A DNA stretch of 64,000 nt, taken from contig OX336359.1 of assembly GCA_946902875.1 (NCBI GenBank), positions 3,596,001-3,660,000 of the forward strand, read 5' to 3'. Below are positions 42,217 to 53,407 of this stretch, in pieces. Within the stretch, counting starts at the first letter, position 1. Each line of letters opens with the position of its first letter. A program made the position numbers and the translations under genes. The stretch is from Nematopogon swammerdamellus (taxonomy: Eukaryota > Arthropoda > Insecta > Lepidoptera > Adelidae). The notes beneath the pieces are model-generated. The model did not search any database and had not been told where the DNA came from. It saw only the letters and a program-made list of their open reading frames with translations.

Positions 42217-44475
42217 ATACCTGCGCAAACTGGTCCAAGTTATATGTCGTCTGGTATACAATCGACCTATCGTGTCATGATCTTGGGCGACTCGAGGCCG
42301 CGCTCTATATGTTGCGGAGGTAACGGACTTAGAGCAGCGGTGTCGTTCGCTGTCGCAGACTGTGACTTCGACAAATCGACTTCGACGCTACCTCGTTATA
42401 GCCGTCTCAAGCGGTTGATCTTTTTCAATACACACTAAATGGCGGCCACGCGCATTAGCAATTTGCGGGGATTAAACCTGCGCAAACTGGTCCAAGTTAT
42501 ATGTCGTCTGGTATACAATCGACCTATCGTGTCATGATCTAGGGCGACTCGAGGCCGCGCTCTATATGTTGCGGAGGTAACGGACTTAGAGCAGCGGTGT
42601 CGTTCGCTGTCGCAGACTGTGACTTCGACAAATCGACTTCGACGCTACCTCGTTATAGCCGTCTCGAGCGGTTGATCTTTTTCAATACACACTAAATGGC
42701 GGCGACGCGCATTAGCAAATTGCGGGGATTATACCTGCGCAAACTGGTCCAAGTTATATGTCGTCTGGTATACAATCGACCTATCGTGTCATGATCTAGG
42801 ACGACTCGAGGCCGCGCTCTATATGTTGCGGAGGTAACGGACTTAGAGCAGCGGTGTCGTTCGCTGTCGCAGACTGTGACTTCGACAAATCGACTTCGAC
42901 GCTACCTCGTTATACCCGTCTCGAGCGGTTGATCTTTTTCAATACACACTAAATGGCGGCCACGCGCATTAGCAATTTGCGGGGATTAATACCTGCGCAA
43001 ACTGGTCCAAGTTATATGTCGACTGGTATACAATCGACCTATCGTGTCATGATCTAGGACGACTCGAGGCCGCGCTCTATATGTTGCGGAGGTAACGGAC
43101 TTAGAGCAGCGGTGTCGTTCGCTGTCGCAGACTGTGACTTTGACAAATCGACTTCGACGCTACCTCGTTATAGCCGTCTCGAGCGGTTGATCTTTTTCAA
43201 TACACACTAAATGGCGGCCACGCGCATTAGCCATTTGCGGGGATTATACCTGCGCAAACTGGTCCAAGTTATATGTCGTCTGGTATACAATCGACCTATC
43301 GTGTCATGATCTAGGGCGACTCGAGGCCGCGCTCTATATGTTGCGGAGGTAACGGACTTAGAGCAGCGGTGTCGTTCGCTGTCGCAGACTGTGACTTCGA
43401 CAAATCGACTTCGACGCTACCTCGTTATACCCGTCTCGAGCGGTTGATCTTTTTCAATACACACTAAATGGCGGCCACGCGCATTAGCAATTTGCGGGGA
43501 TTAATACCTGCGCAAACTGGTCCAAGTTATATGTCGACTGGTATACAATCGACCTATCGTGTCATGATCTAGGACGACTCGAGGCCGCGCTCTATATGTT
43601 GCGGAGGTAACGGACTTAGAGCAGCGGTGTCGTTCGCTGTCGCAGACTGTGACTTCGACAAATCGACTTCGACGCTACCTCGTTATAGCCGTCTCGAGCG
43701 GTTGATCTTTTTCAATACACACTAAATGGCGGCCACGCGCATTAGCCATTTGCGGGGATTATACCTGCGCAAACTGGTCCAAGTTATATGTCGTCTGGTA
43801 TACAATCGACCTATCGTGTCATGATCTAGGGCGACTCGAGGCCGCGCTCTATATGTTGCGGAGGTAACGGACTTAGAGCAGCGGTGTCGTTCGCTGTCGC
43901 AGACTGTGACTTCGACAAATCGACTTCGACGCTACCTCGTTATACCCGTCTCGAGCGGTTGATCTTTTTCAATACACACTAAATGGCGGCGACGCGCATT
44001 AGCAAATTGCGGGGATTATACCTGCGCAAACTGGTCCAAGTTATATGTCGTCTGGTATACAATCGACCTATCGTGTCATGATCTAGGACGACTCGAGGCC
44101 GCGCTCTATATGTTGCGGAGGTAACGGACTTAGAGCAGCGGTGTCGTTCGCTGTTGCAGACTGTGACTTCGACAAATCGACTTCGACGCTACCTCGTTAT
44201 ACCCGTCTCGAGCGGTTGATCTTTTTCAATACACACTAAATGGCGGCCACGCGCATTAGCAATCTGGTCCAAGTTATATGTCGACTGGTATACAATCGAC
44301 CTATCGTGTCATGATCTAGGACGACTCGAGGCCGCGCTCTATATGTTGCGGAGGTAACGGACTTAGAGCAGCGGTGTCGTTCGCTGTCGCAGACTGTGAC
44401 TTCGACAAATCGACTTCGACGCTACCTCGTTATACCCGTCTCGAGCGGTTGATCTTTTTCAATACACACTAAAGG
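42217..44475. repeat. 257-bp satellite, right block, ~9 units
   Basis: Unit start 'ctgcgcaaactgg' at 42478, 42735, 42993, 43250, 43508, 43765 and 44022, so the period is 257-258 bp. Units alternate in markers (tcgactgg against tcgtctgg; gattaatacc against gattatacc) from 42993 to 44020, showing a dimeric higher-order unit of ~515 bp. The last unit lacks the ggggattatacctgcgcaaa segment and the array ends at 'caatacacactaaagg'. Confidence 0.95.
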
Positions 44476-44651
44476 TCTTTTTTCACATATCAGGTTCATG
44501 TAATAGTTATACTATATTCGGTTGCCTTGTCGTACTAGGTGATATTGGTACATTCGGATTATATGAAGACCGGTTGAAATGGCTAATCAAAATAGTCAAT
44601 GTTTTCCTATCGGTGCAGTGTAGCCGGCACGGCCAAAGAATGGCATAGAAC

Positions 44652-44965
44652 GGTTAGAATAGAATAGAATGGAATAGAATGGAATAGAATGGAATATAAT
44701 GGAAATAGAGTGAAATAGAGTAAAATAAAATGGAATAGTGTGGACTAAAGTGGAATAGAATCGAATCGAATAGAATGGAATAGAGTGAAATAGAGTAAAA
44801 TAAAATGGAATAGAGTGGACTAGAGTGGAATAGAATAGAATAGAATGGAACAGAATGGGATAGAATGGAATAGAATGGAATAGAGTGGAATGAAACAGAA
44901 TGGAATAGAATGGAATAGAGTGGAATGGAATGGAATGGGATGGGATGGGATAGGATGGGATAGTT
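44652..44965. repeat. GGAAT/AGAAT pentamer array
   Basis: About 310 bp of AGAAT/GGAAT pentamers, with a ~70-bp block repeated (tagagtgaaatagagtaaaa at ~44705 and ~44781). It ends in GGGAT variants. The open minus frame is an artefact. Confidence 0.95.
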
Positions 44966-45427
44966 TTATAAATAAAACATGTCATAACGTATGCATGCCT
45001 ATTTATACAATACATAAAATACAAACAGCATTTTTTTTTTCATAAAAAAAAGCATAAACATACATGGACATATTATATAGAGTTCCTGTTTCTAGTTCCA
45101 ACAACGAAAGGTCCTGTCGGTGTAGAAGCCACCCATATTTTGGGTCCCTTTTTTCGCAATTTTGCGACGGGACCCTAAAAATGCATGGTTTAACCGCTTT
45201 CTCTAGTATATTTACTCATAATGCAAGTACATAGGTACAAAATGTATGTATGTGTAGCTACTAGTAGAGGATCCGAGGTCTTAAGATCGTTAGTCGACAC
45301 TTAGTTTACTCTGAAACTGTAGTCTCCACTGATTTAGTGCCTTTACCGAGCTATTTGAGTAACGCCGTGTAATTAGTTAAGTTAGGTTACACCATGTGGC
45401 TTCCAGCGATGCAGCGGGTTGTGAATT
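44966..45427. other. No gene seen
   Basis: 45140-45178 is a small palindrome-ended piece, 'gggtccctttttt..' to '..gcgacgggaccctaaaa', like a Rep-D-type or MITE end. Otherwise unassigned. Confidence 0.4.
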
Positions 45428-45768
45428 GGCCGGATATACGATAACGAATATACGAACTACATCTTGGCCGGATATAGGATAACGAATATTCGACCAACCG
45501 CTTGGTCGGATATATGTAGGATAACAAATATCCGACATACATCTTGGCCGAATATAGGATAACGAATATCCGACATACATCTTGACCGAATATAGGATAA
45601 CGAATATCCGACATACATCTTGACCGAATATAGGATAACGAATATCCGACAATCATCTTGGCCGAATATAGGATAACGAATATCCGACATTCAACTTGGC
45701 CGAATATAGGATAACGAATAACCGACATACATCTTGGCCGAATATAGGATAACGAATATCCGACATAA
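45428..45768. repeat. 38-bp minisatellite, ~9 units
   Basis: Unit 'cttggccgaatataggataa' plus 'cgaatatccgacatacat' at 38-bp spacing (45543, 45581, 45619). The left units are more diverged. Open minus frames are artefacts. Confidence 0.95.
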
Positions 45769-45834
45769 TCCCTACATCTGGCTAACGGATAGCGAACACA
45801 CAGGATAGGCTAAATAACATTCACTTCCAGTTAC

Positions 45835-45965
45835 GATAAGATTTAGCTCTCATACAAACCGAATTTTTCCGCGCGCCGAAATAAAGGTACGGTAGTGAGC
45901 TTACTTTCTTTTTCTATTATAAATACGAATTTCACGCGAGCGAAGCCGCGGGCAAAAGCTAGTAA
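45835..45965 (+). repeat. Rep-E-like element, opposite copy
   Basis: Reverse complement of the element at 7037-7210: 'ctcatacaaaccgaattttt', 'cgcgcgccgaaataaagg', 'cgcgagcgaagccgcgggca' and 'aaagctagta'. Confidence 0.7.
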
Positions 45966-46261
45966 ATGAATATAAAAAAGTCACGCTTTAAATATATTTG
46001 TCATGAAGCGCTATTCAAACTTTCCGAGCGTCCATTTTGAAGCCGCCTCGTGTCTGCACCACAATAGATGACCTGAATATCTAAGTCTACCGGATAATCT
46101 GAATATCTAAGTCTACCGGATAATCTGAATATCTAAGTCCATCGGAGCTGCTCTGTTCACTACAACCAACAGTCAAGTTGTAAAACGTATACATTTTACA
46201 CCCAGTGCCGTCTTAGGTCATGCAGGGGCCCGTGGGCACATTAGCGGCACTATTAGAAAGT
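45966..46261. other. No gene seen; short triplicated 29-30-bp segment
   Basis: 'ctgaatatctaagtctaccg' and 'gataat' are repeated three times at 46072-46140. Confidence 0.6.
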
Positions 46262-46692
46262 AAAAAAAAAAAAACCGGCCAAGTGCGAGTCGAACTCGCG
46301 CACCGAGGGTTCCGTATCGCCATGTCATGGCTAACGCCACTCACGCCATCTATGGCGTGTTGTTCGCATGTTTCTTAATAGTTACATGCCATGATTAGTC
46401 AAAATGCTTCATAATCTATTCGGTAGATGGCGCGCGTGCATTCACTTTTTGGTTTCTTCCATGGGAACCCCCGTGAATTTTTGACTTTTTCTTATTTTTA
46501 TTATTTGTTGTTACATCGGCCATAATAACACATATTCTGTGAACATTTCAACAGGCTACCTATTACGGTTCAAGAGATACAGGCCTCGGACAGACAGACG
46601 GACGGACGGGCAGACAGACAGACAGAGAGACAGACAGACAGACGGCGTAGGCTTAGTAATAGGGTCCCGTACCAGATACTGAACCCTGAAAA
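46262..46692 (+). repeat. Rep-D, full-length reference copy
   Basis: Begins 'aaaaaaccggccaagtgcga' and 'gtcgaactcgcgcaccgagg', then 'gttccgtatcgccatgtcat'. Ends with a GACA/GACG microsatellite (46580-46640), 'gtaatagggtcccgtaccag' and 'atactgaaccctgaaaaa'. Short inverted ends (GGGTTCCGTA against TACTGAACCC) suggest a MITE-like element. Confidence 0.8.
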
Positions 46693-47009
46693 AGTTAATG
46701 AAATCATCAGTATGCATGCACTCTTATTTAGTGACTTGAATATTATAAAGTTATTTCAATATTTGTATAAATTTTATGTATAATTAATTATGACATTTTA
46801 CGATATGTGTTTTTAATTTTTGAAGTGAAAACTTCTTTAGCGGCGCTGGGCACTTTTTGTATGTTTGGGAAAAATGTATAACTCGCGACACCGTCGCGTC
46901 GCGGTGTCGCGTCAGCGTCATTTTTAAAATGAAACCTTAAGTCATTGCATTAAGGGTTAAGTTAGAGTGGCACGGGATCTGCCGGAATTCCCGGAGTGCA
47001 ACTGTTAAG

Positions 47010-47262
47010 TAGGGTTCGGTAACACGTTTATGTCTGTCCATTCTACTAATTTCTGCAAAATGAATGAAGGGTTCCGTGACAAATGCATGTATGTCCGTTC
47101 TACTAAATTTTACAATTTTCAACCAAGGTCCTCCGACGGTTATTTTATAATAAAAGTAGGGTTCCGTAACACGTTTATGTCTGTCCATTCTACTAAGTTC
47201 CGCAAAATGAATGTAGGGTTCCGTAACAAATGCATGTCTGTCCGTTCTACTAAATTTAACAT
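47010..47262. repeat. Degenerate 'GGGTTCCGTAAC' tandem repeat
   Basis: Four diverged units beginning near 47011, 47069, 47157 and 47214: 'gggttccgtaacacgtttat', 'gtctgtccattctactaa'. The two-unit period is ~146 bp. Confidence 0.8.
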
Positions 47263-48009
47263 GATTTTTTTTTTCCTTTTTTTTATTTTTTTTAAACCTT
47301 CTTTATAAATAAACCTTAAACTTAAATTATTATTATTTTTTTAAGCAATGTTACGGTGTTGTTTTCACTTCTGCCGGCACTCCCGGAGTGCACCTGAGGC
47401 TTTTTTTTTACTGTAGTAAAATTTTGCGCACTGCGCATTTAAATTTGGAAACTTCAACGGCTATTCTTAGTAAAAACTGTTTTAAAAAACACTGCACATT
47501 GCATTTTTAATTCGCTAAATAGTTTTTTTATCTTGTTTATGCGTAAGTGCAAATATCTGTTAAGTTTTCGAATAAATAAATAAATAAATAAAGCCAGCCA
47601 TATCAGATTTCCTAAACATATATAACATTAACCAAACATGACAAAATTTCAACAAAACGAAACCTACGTTTCCATGGCTGATAAAATTCAAACTTTCAGG
47701 CCTCAGTTCCCAGGTTAGAATCGGAGCGTGCATCGCAAGAAATTGAATATTAAAAATTTACCCACTTCCCAGGTACCGTACGTTTGGAACCGGTTTCAAA
47801 TCGTCGATTCCTCCTGTCATATATACATACATACAGTTTTATCTATGCTAGAAAGCAAAAATCTAGATATTTTAAACATAATGTAATCTAGAAATGGTGA
47901 GAGATTATTTAGTGACAGAAGGCGGTTAAAAACCTTTAGCTCTCAAGCTTTGAATGAATAATAACTCCCTACTTCATAATTTAGCACTTGACCTACCCCG
48001 TGCAATATT
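47263..48009. other. No gene seen
   Basis: Unassigned AT-rich sequence. (AAAT)n at 47573-47594 follows 'gtaagtgcaaatatctgtta', reminiscent of a LINE tail. 'catatatacatacatac' at 47818. Confidence 0.4.
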
Positions 48010-48463
48010 TAATTTTTTTTTTTTATGGAAACTGACACGGTTGGCTACAACAACATCCATGATGTCAGCCCATAACTCCGGGTGAGCTGGGTGCCGTGTC
48101 AGTGCTTCCCTTCATTTCATGTCGGCTACACTGAACTGGTCAGAAGACACGAACTATTTACATAACCGTTTCGACCGACGTTTCATTCAGTGCGGTTGTT
48201 GCGAACGCATCATAGACACAAATTAGAAGTGTCAAAATTTTAATATATTTTGTTATAATAAAAAATAAATTGCACGGTGGTGGTATCAACGCGGGCGGGA
48301 TAAACCCTACCACCTAGTAAGGTAAGAAGGGAAGGGATCTAAAGTTTTAGGTGGAATCCGAAACGCGGTCAGCCTCCAACGGTCGAGCGGTCACCCATCC
48401 AAGTACTGACCGCGTTGCTTAACAACAGTCGATCGACCGCACCACTGAGCTACCGAGGCTGAC
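48010..48463 (-). repeat. SINE-5S, full copy with ~85-bp insert
   Basis: Tail complement at the left. The body is interrupted at about 48195-48282 by 'ttgttgcgaacgcatcatag', 'acacaaattagaagtgtcaa' and an AT stretch. The head at 48365-48463 contains 'gcggtcacccatccaagtac', 'tgaccgcgttgcttaac' and 'ccactgagctaccgaggctg'. Confidence 0.85.
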
Positions 48464-48524
48464 TGGCGGCGTTTAAGAGTAACAAATAGGCAAACTATTA
48501 AAAATGTTTACTAGAGATGAGACA

Positions 48525-48840
48525 GACATACCACACCACACGCTGTATCCCGACAATCGGGGTAAGCAGAGTAATCGGTGTTGTGCTGCAAGTACTCTTG
48601 TAAATTACAGCACAACATCGCCCACCACGTTAAGCAAAGTATTAGGACAACATAACTATAAAGCAGCGAGTAAGGTACGATGACCCACCCTGCAACAAGA
48701 CTCGGTGGAAGGACCGTGCCAAGGTGAGAGGTGGCTAGCCTGTAGGCATTTCATCCTTATCTCTTAGTCACCTTTTACAACATGCACAGGGAGAGATGCA
48801 GTGGGGCTATTCTTTGTAAGTACCGACCCCACACGGTATA
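48525..48840 (-). repeat. Rep-C, full copy
   Basis: 'ccacacgctgtatcccgaca' to 'taagtaccgaccccacacgg'. Confidence 0.85.
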
Positions 48841-48891
48841 GACATACACTATTAAAATTATGTACTAGTATAAGGAACTACGATCTAGGAG

Positions 48892-49284
48892 TAGGGTTGC
48901 CAGATGTTCGCCATTAAAAAAACGGACAACCAAAAACTCAATTATTAATTAGAGAATTAAATTTAGATTTTTAAAGTGAAACAGTAAGTTTCTTTTTAAA
49001 TGTTAAGAAAGAAAGTTTTATTCATACTTAAGTCACAAGTGTCACAACACAAACAAGTCATCATAGTACAAACAAATCAATATATCTTTTAGGACCTGCA
49101 GCCCGCCGCCCGTCTGCCTCGCCACCTTCCTTCCCCCAAAGCGTGCGCGTGCCTTGCAATAGCTTATGTATGGCGGGAATAGAAATATTGCAGTATTACC
49201 GGGCGGGAAATTAAAAAACCGGACAAAATCTGGCTTTCGAAAACCGGACTGTCCGGGCCAAAACCGGACATCTGGTAACCCTAT
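48892..49284. mobile_element. hAT-type MITE, copy 2
   Basis: Same family and orientation as 3394-3783. TIR TAGGGTTGCCAGATGT at the left and ACATCTGGTAACCCTA at the right. Imperfect 8-bp duplication tctaggag (48884-48891) against tctagaag (49285-49292). Confidence 0.85.
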
Positions 49285-49371
49285 CTAGAAGTGAAGTTGG
49301 CATGGAACTCACTGAGCGTGGTTTCACGATATGAGACTTGTTTATCGTATGCACCATTAGTCCCTATCACT

Positions 49372-49590
49372 TTTTTTATAGAAACTGACACGGTTGGCTA
49401 CATCCGTGATGTCAGCCCATACCATCTTGGTGAACTAGGTGTCATGTCAGTGCTTTCCTTCGGTCGTGACTGCTATACTGAAATGGACGGAAAACACGAA
49501 ATATTTACATGGCCGTTTAGATCGACTTTTCCTACAGTAGCGGTGGTAACAACCCGGGCGGTTTAAACCCTACCAACCAGTAAGGTGAGA
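49372..49590 (-). repeat. SINE-5S copy, head missing
   Basis: 'ttttttatagaaactgacac' to 'taaaccctaccaaccagtaa'. Confidence 0.8.
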
Positions 49591-49940
49591 AGAGAATTCG
49601 GTTATAATGGTTGATGGTTGGATGTAGGAAGAATTACGCAACACAACTTTTCAGAGCGAACTCTTATGAGTACCAACTTGAACCGAGTTACTAGGGCCAG
49701 CGTAGCTTCGCTTCGTTGCCGTGGGCGATGTGGGCAGTGGCGGATCCAGTGTTCTATTAGAGAAGTTGATTGGGGCGGGGCTTTTTTTTATTATGTAATA
49801 TAATTGAACATAATGGTCATTACGATGTAGCCATATTTAATTCAATGTACCCAATGCACACTAACGAGAAACTCAATGGACACTCCATACAATTAAACCG
49901 AAACAATTCCATTTTCAACCCAAGAAAGTACATATTTCAA
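49591..49940. other. No gene seen
   Basis: Includes 'ggcagtggcggatccagtgt' near 49734, resembling a common transposon end. Otherwise unassigned. Confidence 0.4.
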
Positions 49941-50257
49941 ACATACATACAAACATACCACACGCTGTATCCCGACAATCAGGGTGAGCAGAGTAAATGG
50001 TGTTGTGCTGCAAGTACTCCTGTAAATTACAGCACAACACCGACCAGCACGTTTAGCAAAGTATTCAGACAAGATAACTATCAAGCAGCAAGTAAGGCAC
50101 GAAGACCCACCTGCTGCATGACTCAGTGGAATGACCGCACCAAGGTGAGAGGTGGCTGGCCTGTCGCCCGTTAGCACGGCACCTTGTCCTTATCCCTTAG
50201 TCGCCTTTTACGACATGCACGGGGAGAGATGCAGTGGGGCTATTCTTAGAAAGTACT
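49941..50257 (-). repeat. Rep-C, near-full copy
   Basis: 'ccacacgctgtatcccgaca' to 'gcagtggggctattcttaga', followed directly by LINE debris. Confidence 0.85.
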
Positions 50258-50266
50258 TTCAAACTA

Positions 50267-50345
50267 ACCAAGTAGCGAACTCTTCGAATAAGCTACCACA
50301 AGAAGTGGTAATTACTATCTCAATGAGCGGTTTTAAAAATCTACT
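50267..50345 (+). pseudogene. LINE ORF2 tail scrap
   Basis: The frame reads QVANSSNKLPQEVVITISMS and GFKNLLDKHNN, like the '(F).WN.LP.EVV....V..FK..LD.(H)' end of LINE ORF2 proteins. It is truncated on both sides. Confidence 0.5.
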
Positions 50346-50757
50346 TGACAAGCATAATAACCCCCCTAGTGCCCCCGCTATCGGTGGTGCAGTGCGAAGA
50401 TCAGGCGACGCGCGCGCGAAGAGGAAGAAGTTTAAAAGAGCTGCGCGACGACGTCGCCGTGCAGTCCGGCGGATACGGAGCTCTCCGAGATGGGGGTGGT
50501 CGTGGCCTACGTGTCTAGTACCACCACCTATCGCTCGAAGCTAGTCTCGCGTCGTCGTCTCGGAGAGCTCCGTAGCCACGGCCTGCACCCGCCGGCGCGC
50601 TTGGAAGCCTGTCTCCCGCCGCCGGCGGTATTACCGTTTTTAATTTTTATATTAATTTTGTGTATTTTTATGACTTTTTTGTATAATATATGTAAAATTA
50701 ATGTAAAATTTTAATAATGTGAAATAAAGGATATAAAATAAAGGAACAAAATAAATA
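50346..50757 (+). repeat. LINE 3' end, first of two tandem relatives
   Basis: The GC- and Arg-codon-rich part (50380-50630) carries the inverted pair 'cggagctctccgaga' / 'tctcggagagctccg'. An AT-rich 3' UTR follows, 'ttaattttgtgtatttttat' to 'aataaaggaacaaaataaat'. The latter resembles the 3' UTR at 51385-51495, so both probably belong to one LINE family. No domain recognised in the GC-rich part. Confidence 0.45.
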
Positions 50758-51495
50758 AACCAACCTGGCGAGTCCCTCAGACATGTGACTTCCGGTTGTT
50801 CGCAGCTTGCCAACACCAACACCGAGTATCTGCATAGACACAACCTAGTAGCCAGGATTATCCACCAGCAACTTCCCTTAAAGTTCAACCTTGTGGGTAC
50901 CGAGGTACCTTACTATAAGTACAATCCACCTCCAGTTCTCGAGAATGGTCATGTCACACTCTATTGGGACCGGTCCATTATCACAGACAGGACTATTCTC
51001 GCGAATAGGCCTGATATTGTGATAGTAGACCGGGACGTAAGGCGCGCAACGCTCGTCGATATCGCCGTGCCGCACGATGGTAACCTCGTCAGTAAGGAAG
51101 CAGAGAAGATGTTAAAGTACCTGGATCTGCAGCACGAGGTTACCAAAATGTGGCCCGTCGACTCGACGATCGTTGTGCCCATAGTCGTATCAGCGCATGG
51201 GCTGATAGCGAAGAGCCTCGACGACCACCTTAAGAGGCTCTGGCTGAGTGGTTGGGTCAAGGGCCAGATCCAGAAGGCAGCCCTGCTCGACACTGCACGC
51301 ATAGTCCGGAGGTTTCTCTCTTTGTGACCCGACCATCGGTAGCCTGGGTTCGCCCCGCCCGCCGGTGGTGGAAATTCCATTATTTTAAAGTTAATTTTGT
51401 ATATGTTTTTAATGTTAGGTTTTTAATATGTACAAAATTAGTTTTAAGATAATGTGTTAATAAAGAAATAAAATGAAGGAACAAAACATATAAAT
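50758..51495 (+). pseudogene. LINE 3' fragment with restriction-like endonuclease-type C-terminus
   Basis: An open frame with no true ATG start runs from ~50758 to the stop at 51325-51327 and includes ANTNTEYLHRHNLVARIIHQ, RSIITDRTILANRPDIVIVD, RDVRRATLVDIAVPHDGNLV, YLDLQHEVTKMW and AALLDTARIVRRFLSL. 'RPDIVIVDRD....LVDIAVP' looks like a PD-(D/E)xK-type active-site region. This block is familiar as the C-terminal end of lepidopteran retroelement proteins that use a restriction-like endonuclease. The reverse transcriptase is missing (5' truncation directly after another element's A-rich tail). A 3' UTR with AATAAA and tail follows (51328-51495). The frame itself is undamaged. Confidence 0.65.
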
Positions 51496-52099
51496 TTTGT
51501 GCAATAAAAATACCTATTTTGATTTGATTTGATATTATGTACTGTAAACGTGTGCTTCTGGCTTCTTGCAGAACGGTTTGTTTCAATTCGAAATTTAAAA
51601 TATTGTGATAGCTCTATCACTGCTTACCATTGGCACCGAATATATATGCCATTGGTCCACGTCACAGAGCATGAAATGCGCGCGCCCGGGCGGTAGGTAT
51701 TTGATGCTCTGTGGCCCACGTATTTTGAGGCTTAGAGGACGTTTGGAGGGGCAGCGGTGGACAGCTAAGGCGGCCGGTGGTAAGACGCCCCCTATAGATG
51801 CTCGTCTATAAACGCCGATGAAGTTGTCAGGTAGAACTTGCCAACTAGGCATTAACTAAAGTTACCGTAGTCGAGTCGGCGACTGCTCGCTGTGGAATTG
51901 AGGCATCGCCGCTATTCTGATTATAATCAGTTTCGAAATGTATGGATTAAGCGATAGTATATTTATTTAGTACACGACGTGGTCGCTCGGCCCAGAGAGT
52001 TACATCGATGTACCCGAAAGGAGGTGATTTTATCGTAGGACTATTCAACAGAATAACTTTTGTTCTAGGAATATTATATTTATTTGTTAATTCATTTAT
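51496..52099. other. No gene seen
   Basis: 51640-51730 holds an inverted pair, 'ccacgtcacagagcatgaaa' and 'ttgatgctctgtggcccacg', about 45 bp apart. 51740-51850 is moderately GC-rich without motif. Confidence 0.4.
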
Positions 52100-52188
52100 T
52101 TTTATGGAAACTGACACGGTTGGCTACATCACCTACAACATCCGTGATGTCAAAACCCTACCACCTAGTAATGTAGAAAGGGAGTCAT
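52100..52188 (-). repeat. SINE-5S copy with internal deletion
   Basis: The tail end 'tttatggaaactgacacggt' to 'acatccgtgatgtca' joins directly to 'aaaccctaccacctagtaat'. Confidence 0.75.
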
Positions 52189-52320
52189 ATTCCTTAGTCG
52201 CCTTTTACGACATACACGGGGAGAGATGCAGTGGGGCTATTATTTTAAAGTACCGGCCCCACACGGTACTACCGGCCCCACACGGTACTACCGGCCCACG
52301 AGTTACCGGCCCCACTAGGT
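52189..52320 (-). repeat. Rep-C 5' end with triplicated terminus
   Basis: 'cttagtcgccttttacgaca' to 'taccggccccacacggtact'. The terminal 'accggccccacacggtact' is then repeated, with a fourth degenerate unit reaching 52322. Confidence 0.75.
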
Positions 52321-52369
52321 ACATATGTAATGAATGTATTTATTTGTGTGTTAAATAATTAATTGAGTT

Positions 52370-52525
52370 TGTCAGCATCGGTAGTTCAGTTGTGCCATCG
52401 ATCGACTGTCGTTCGTGGTCATAAGCGACCGTGGTTCGGTTTCCACGCAAAACTGTAGGCTAGACTGTAGGTTCCTTCCCTTCTTACATTGCTCGGTGGT
52501 AGGGTTGGTTCCACCGCACAGAATT
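52370..52525 (+). repeat. SINE-5S copy, degenerate head
   Basis: 'cagcatcggtagttcagttg' (A-box region) and 'gaccgtggttcggtttccac' are kept, but the 5S-like core is largely lost. The body continues to 'ggttggttccaccgcacag'. Confidence 0.7.
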
Positions 52526-52709
52526 ATTTTAATGCTTCCGACCTGGGTGGCTGGGCCCGAGGTCGAAGCCTCAGGCGCAGCCAATTTCACTCCCGAGGAG
52601 TTGCCAATCCGGCCTGCAGGCGGACTAATGTCGCTAGTGGGGAAAGGCTATTAACTGTTGACTGTAAGAAATCTCTGTAAGGGATAAGTCCGACTTTGCA
52701 CCTTATGTA
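52526..52709. repeat. LINE 3' UTR-like fragment at the right edge
   Basis: 'gtaagaaatctctgtaaggg' and 'ataagtccgactttgcacct' resemble the LINE 3' end at 29170-29282. The preceding part has no motif. Confidence 0.45.
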
Positions 52710-53052
52710 CATTTTTTTATTGAAACTGACACGGTTGGCTACATCACCTACAACATCCGTGATGTCAGCCCATAACACCGGGTGAACTAGGTGCTATGTC
52801 AGTGCTTCCCTTCATTTCGCGCCGGCTACACTGAACTGGACGGAAAACACGAACTATTTACATAGCCGTTTCGACCGACGTTTCTCTCAGTGCGGTGGTA
52901 CCAACCCGGCCGGGATAAACCCTACCACCCAGTGAGGTAAGAAGGGAAGGGACCTACAGTTTAACGTGGAATCCGAACCACGGTCAGCCTCCAACGGTCG
53001 GGCGGTCACCCATCCAATAACTGACTGCACCACTGAGCTGCCGAGGCTGACA
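52710..53052 (-). repeat. SINE-5S, full copy with deleted 5S core
   Basis: Tail complement at the left, complete body, and head at 52975-53052. The head keeps 'gcggtcacccatccaa' and 'ccactgagctgccgaggctg' but lacks the middle 'gcgttgcttaac' part. Confidence 0.85.
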
Positions 53053-53053
53053 A

Positions 53054-53135
53054 TCCCTTAGTCGACTTTTACGACATGCGACGGGGAGAGATGCAGTGGG
53101 GCTATTCTTTTTAAGTACCGACCCCACATGGTACA
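53054..53135 (-). repeat. Rep-C 5' end
   Basis: 'cccttagtcgacttttacga' to 'taccgaccccacatggtaca', directly abutting SINE-5S. Confidence 0.75.
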
Positions 53136-53407
53136 TTTTCTAATGTACTTGTTACTGTTTAATGTTTAGTGGAGCAACAAAGCATTTTCTATCTATCTAT
53201 CTATTAATACGCGATTTGAAGATCGGTGGATTGTAGGAGTGGGGAAAGATATTCCCCGGAAGTCCGTTCCACACCTTTGCAGTGCGGCACAAGAACGATT
53301 TAGAGAATGAAGATGTGCAGTTCGAAGAACTCTTCTGTCGACTATAATGGGGTGTTCCACGAGAGTATGGCCGGTTTGGCGAAGGCGAACAGGAGGAATG
53401 AAAGGTC
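53136..53407 (-). pseudogene. LINE ORF2 C-terminus and 3' UTR fragment
   Basis: The minus-strand sequence 53205-53407 is homologous to the LINE tail at 33000-33215 (same 'ctttgcagtgcggcacaaga', 'acgatttagagaatga' and 'ggtgttccacgagagtatgg' segments read in reverse). The 3' UTR follows to the left, with AATAAA-less (GATA)n at 53199-53213 and 'ttagtggagcaacaaagcat'. It is broken by stops and frameshifts. Confidence 0.75.
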
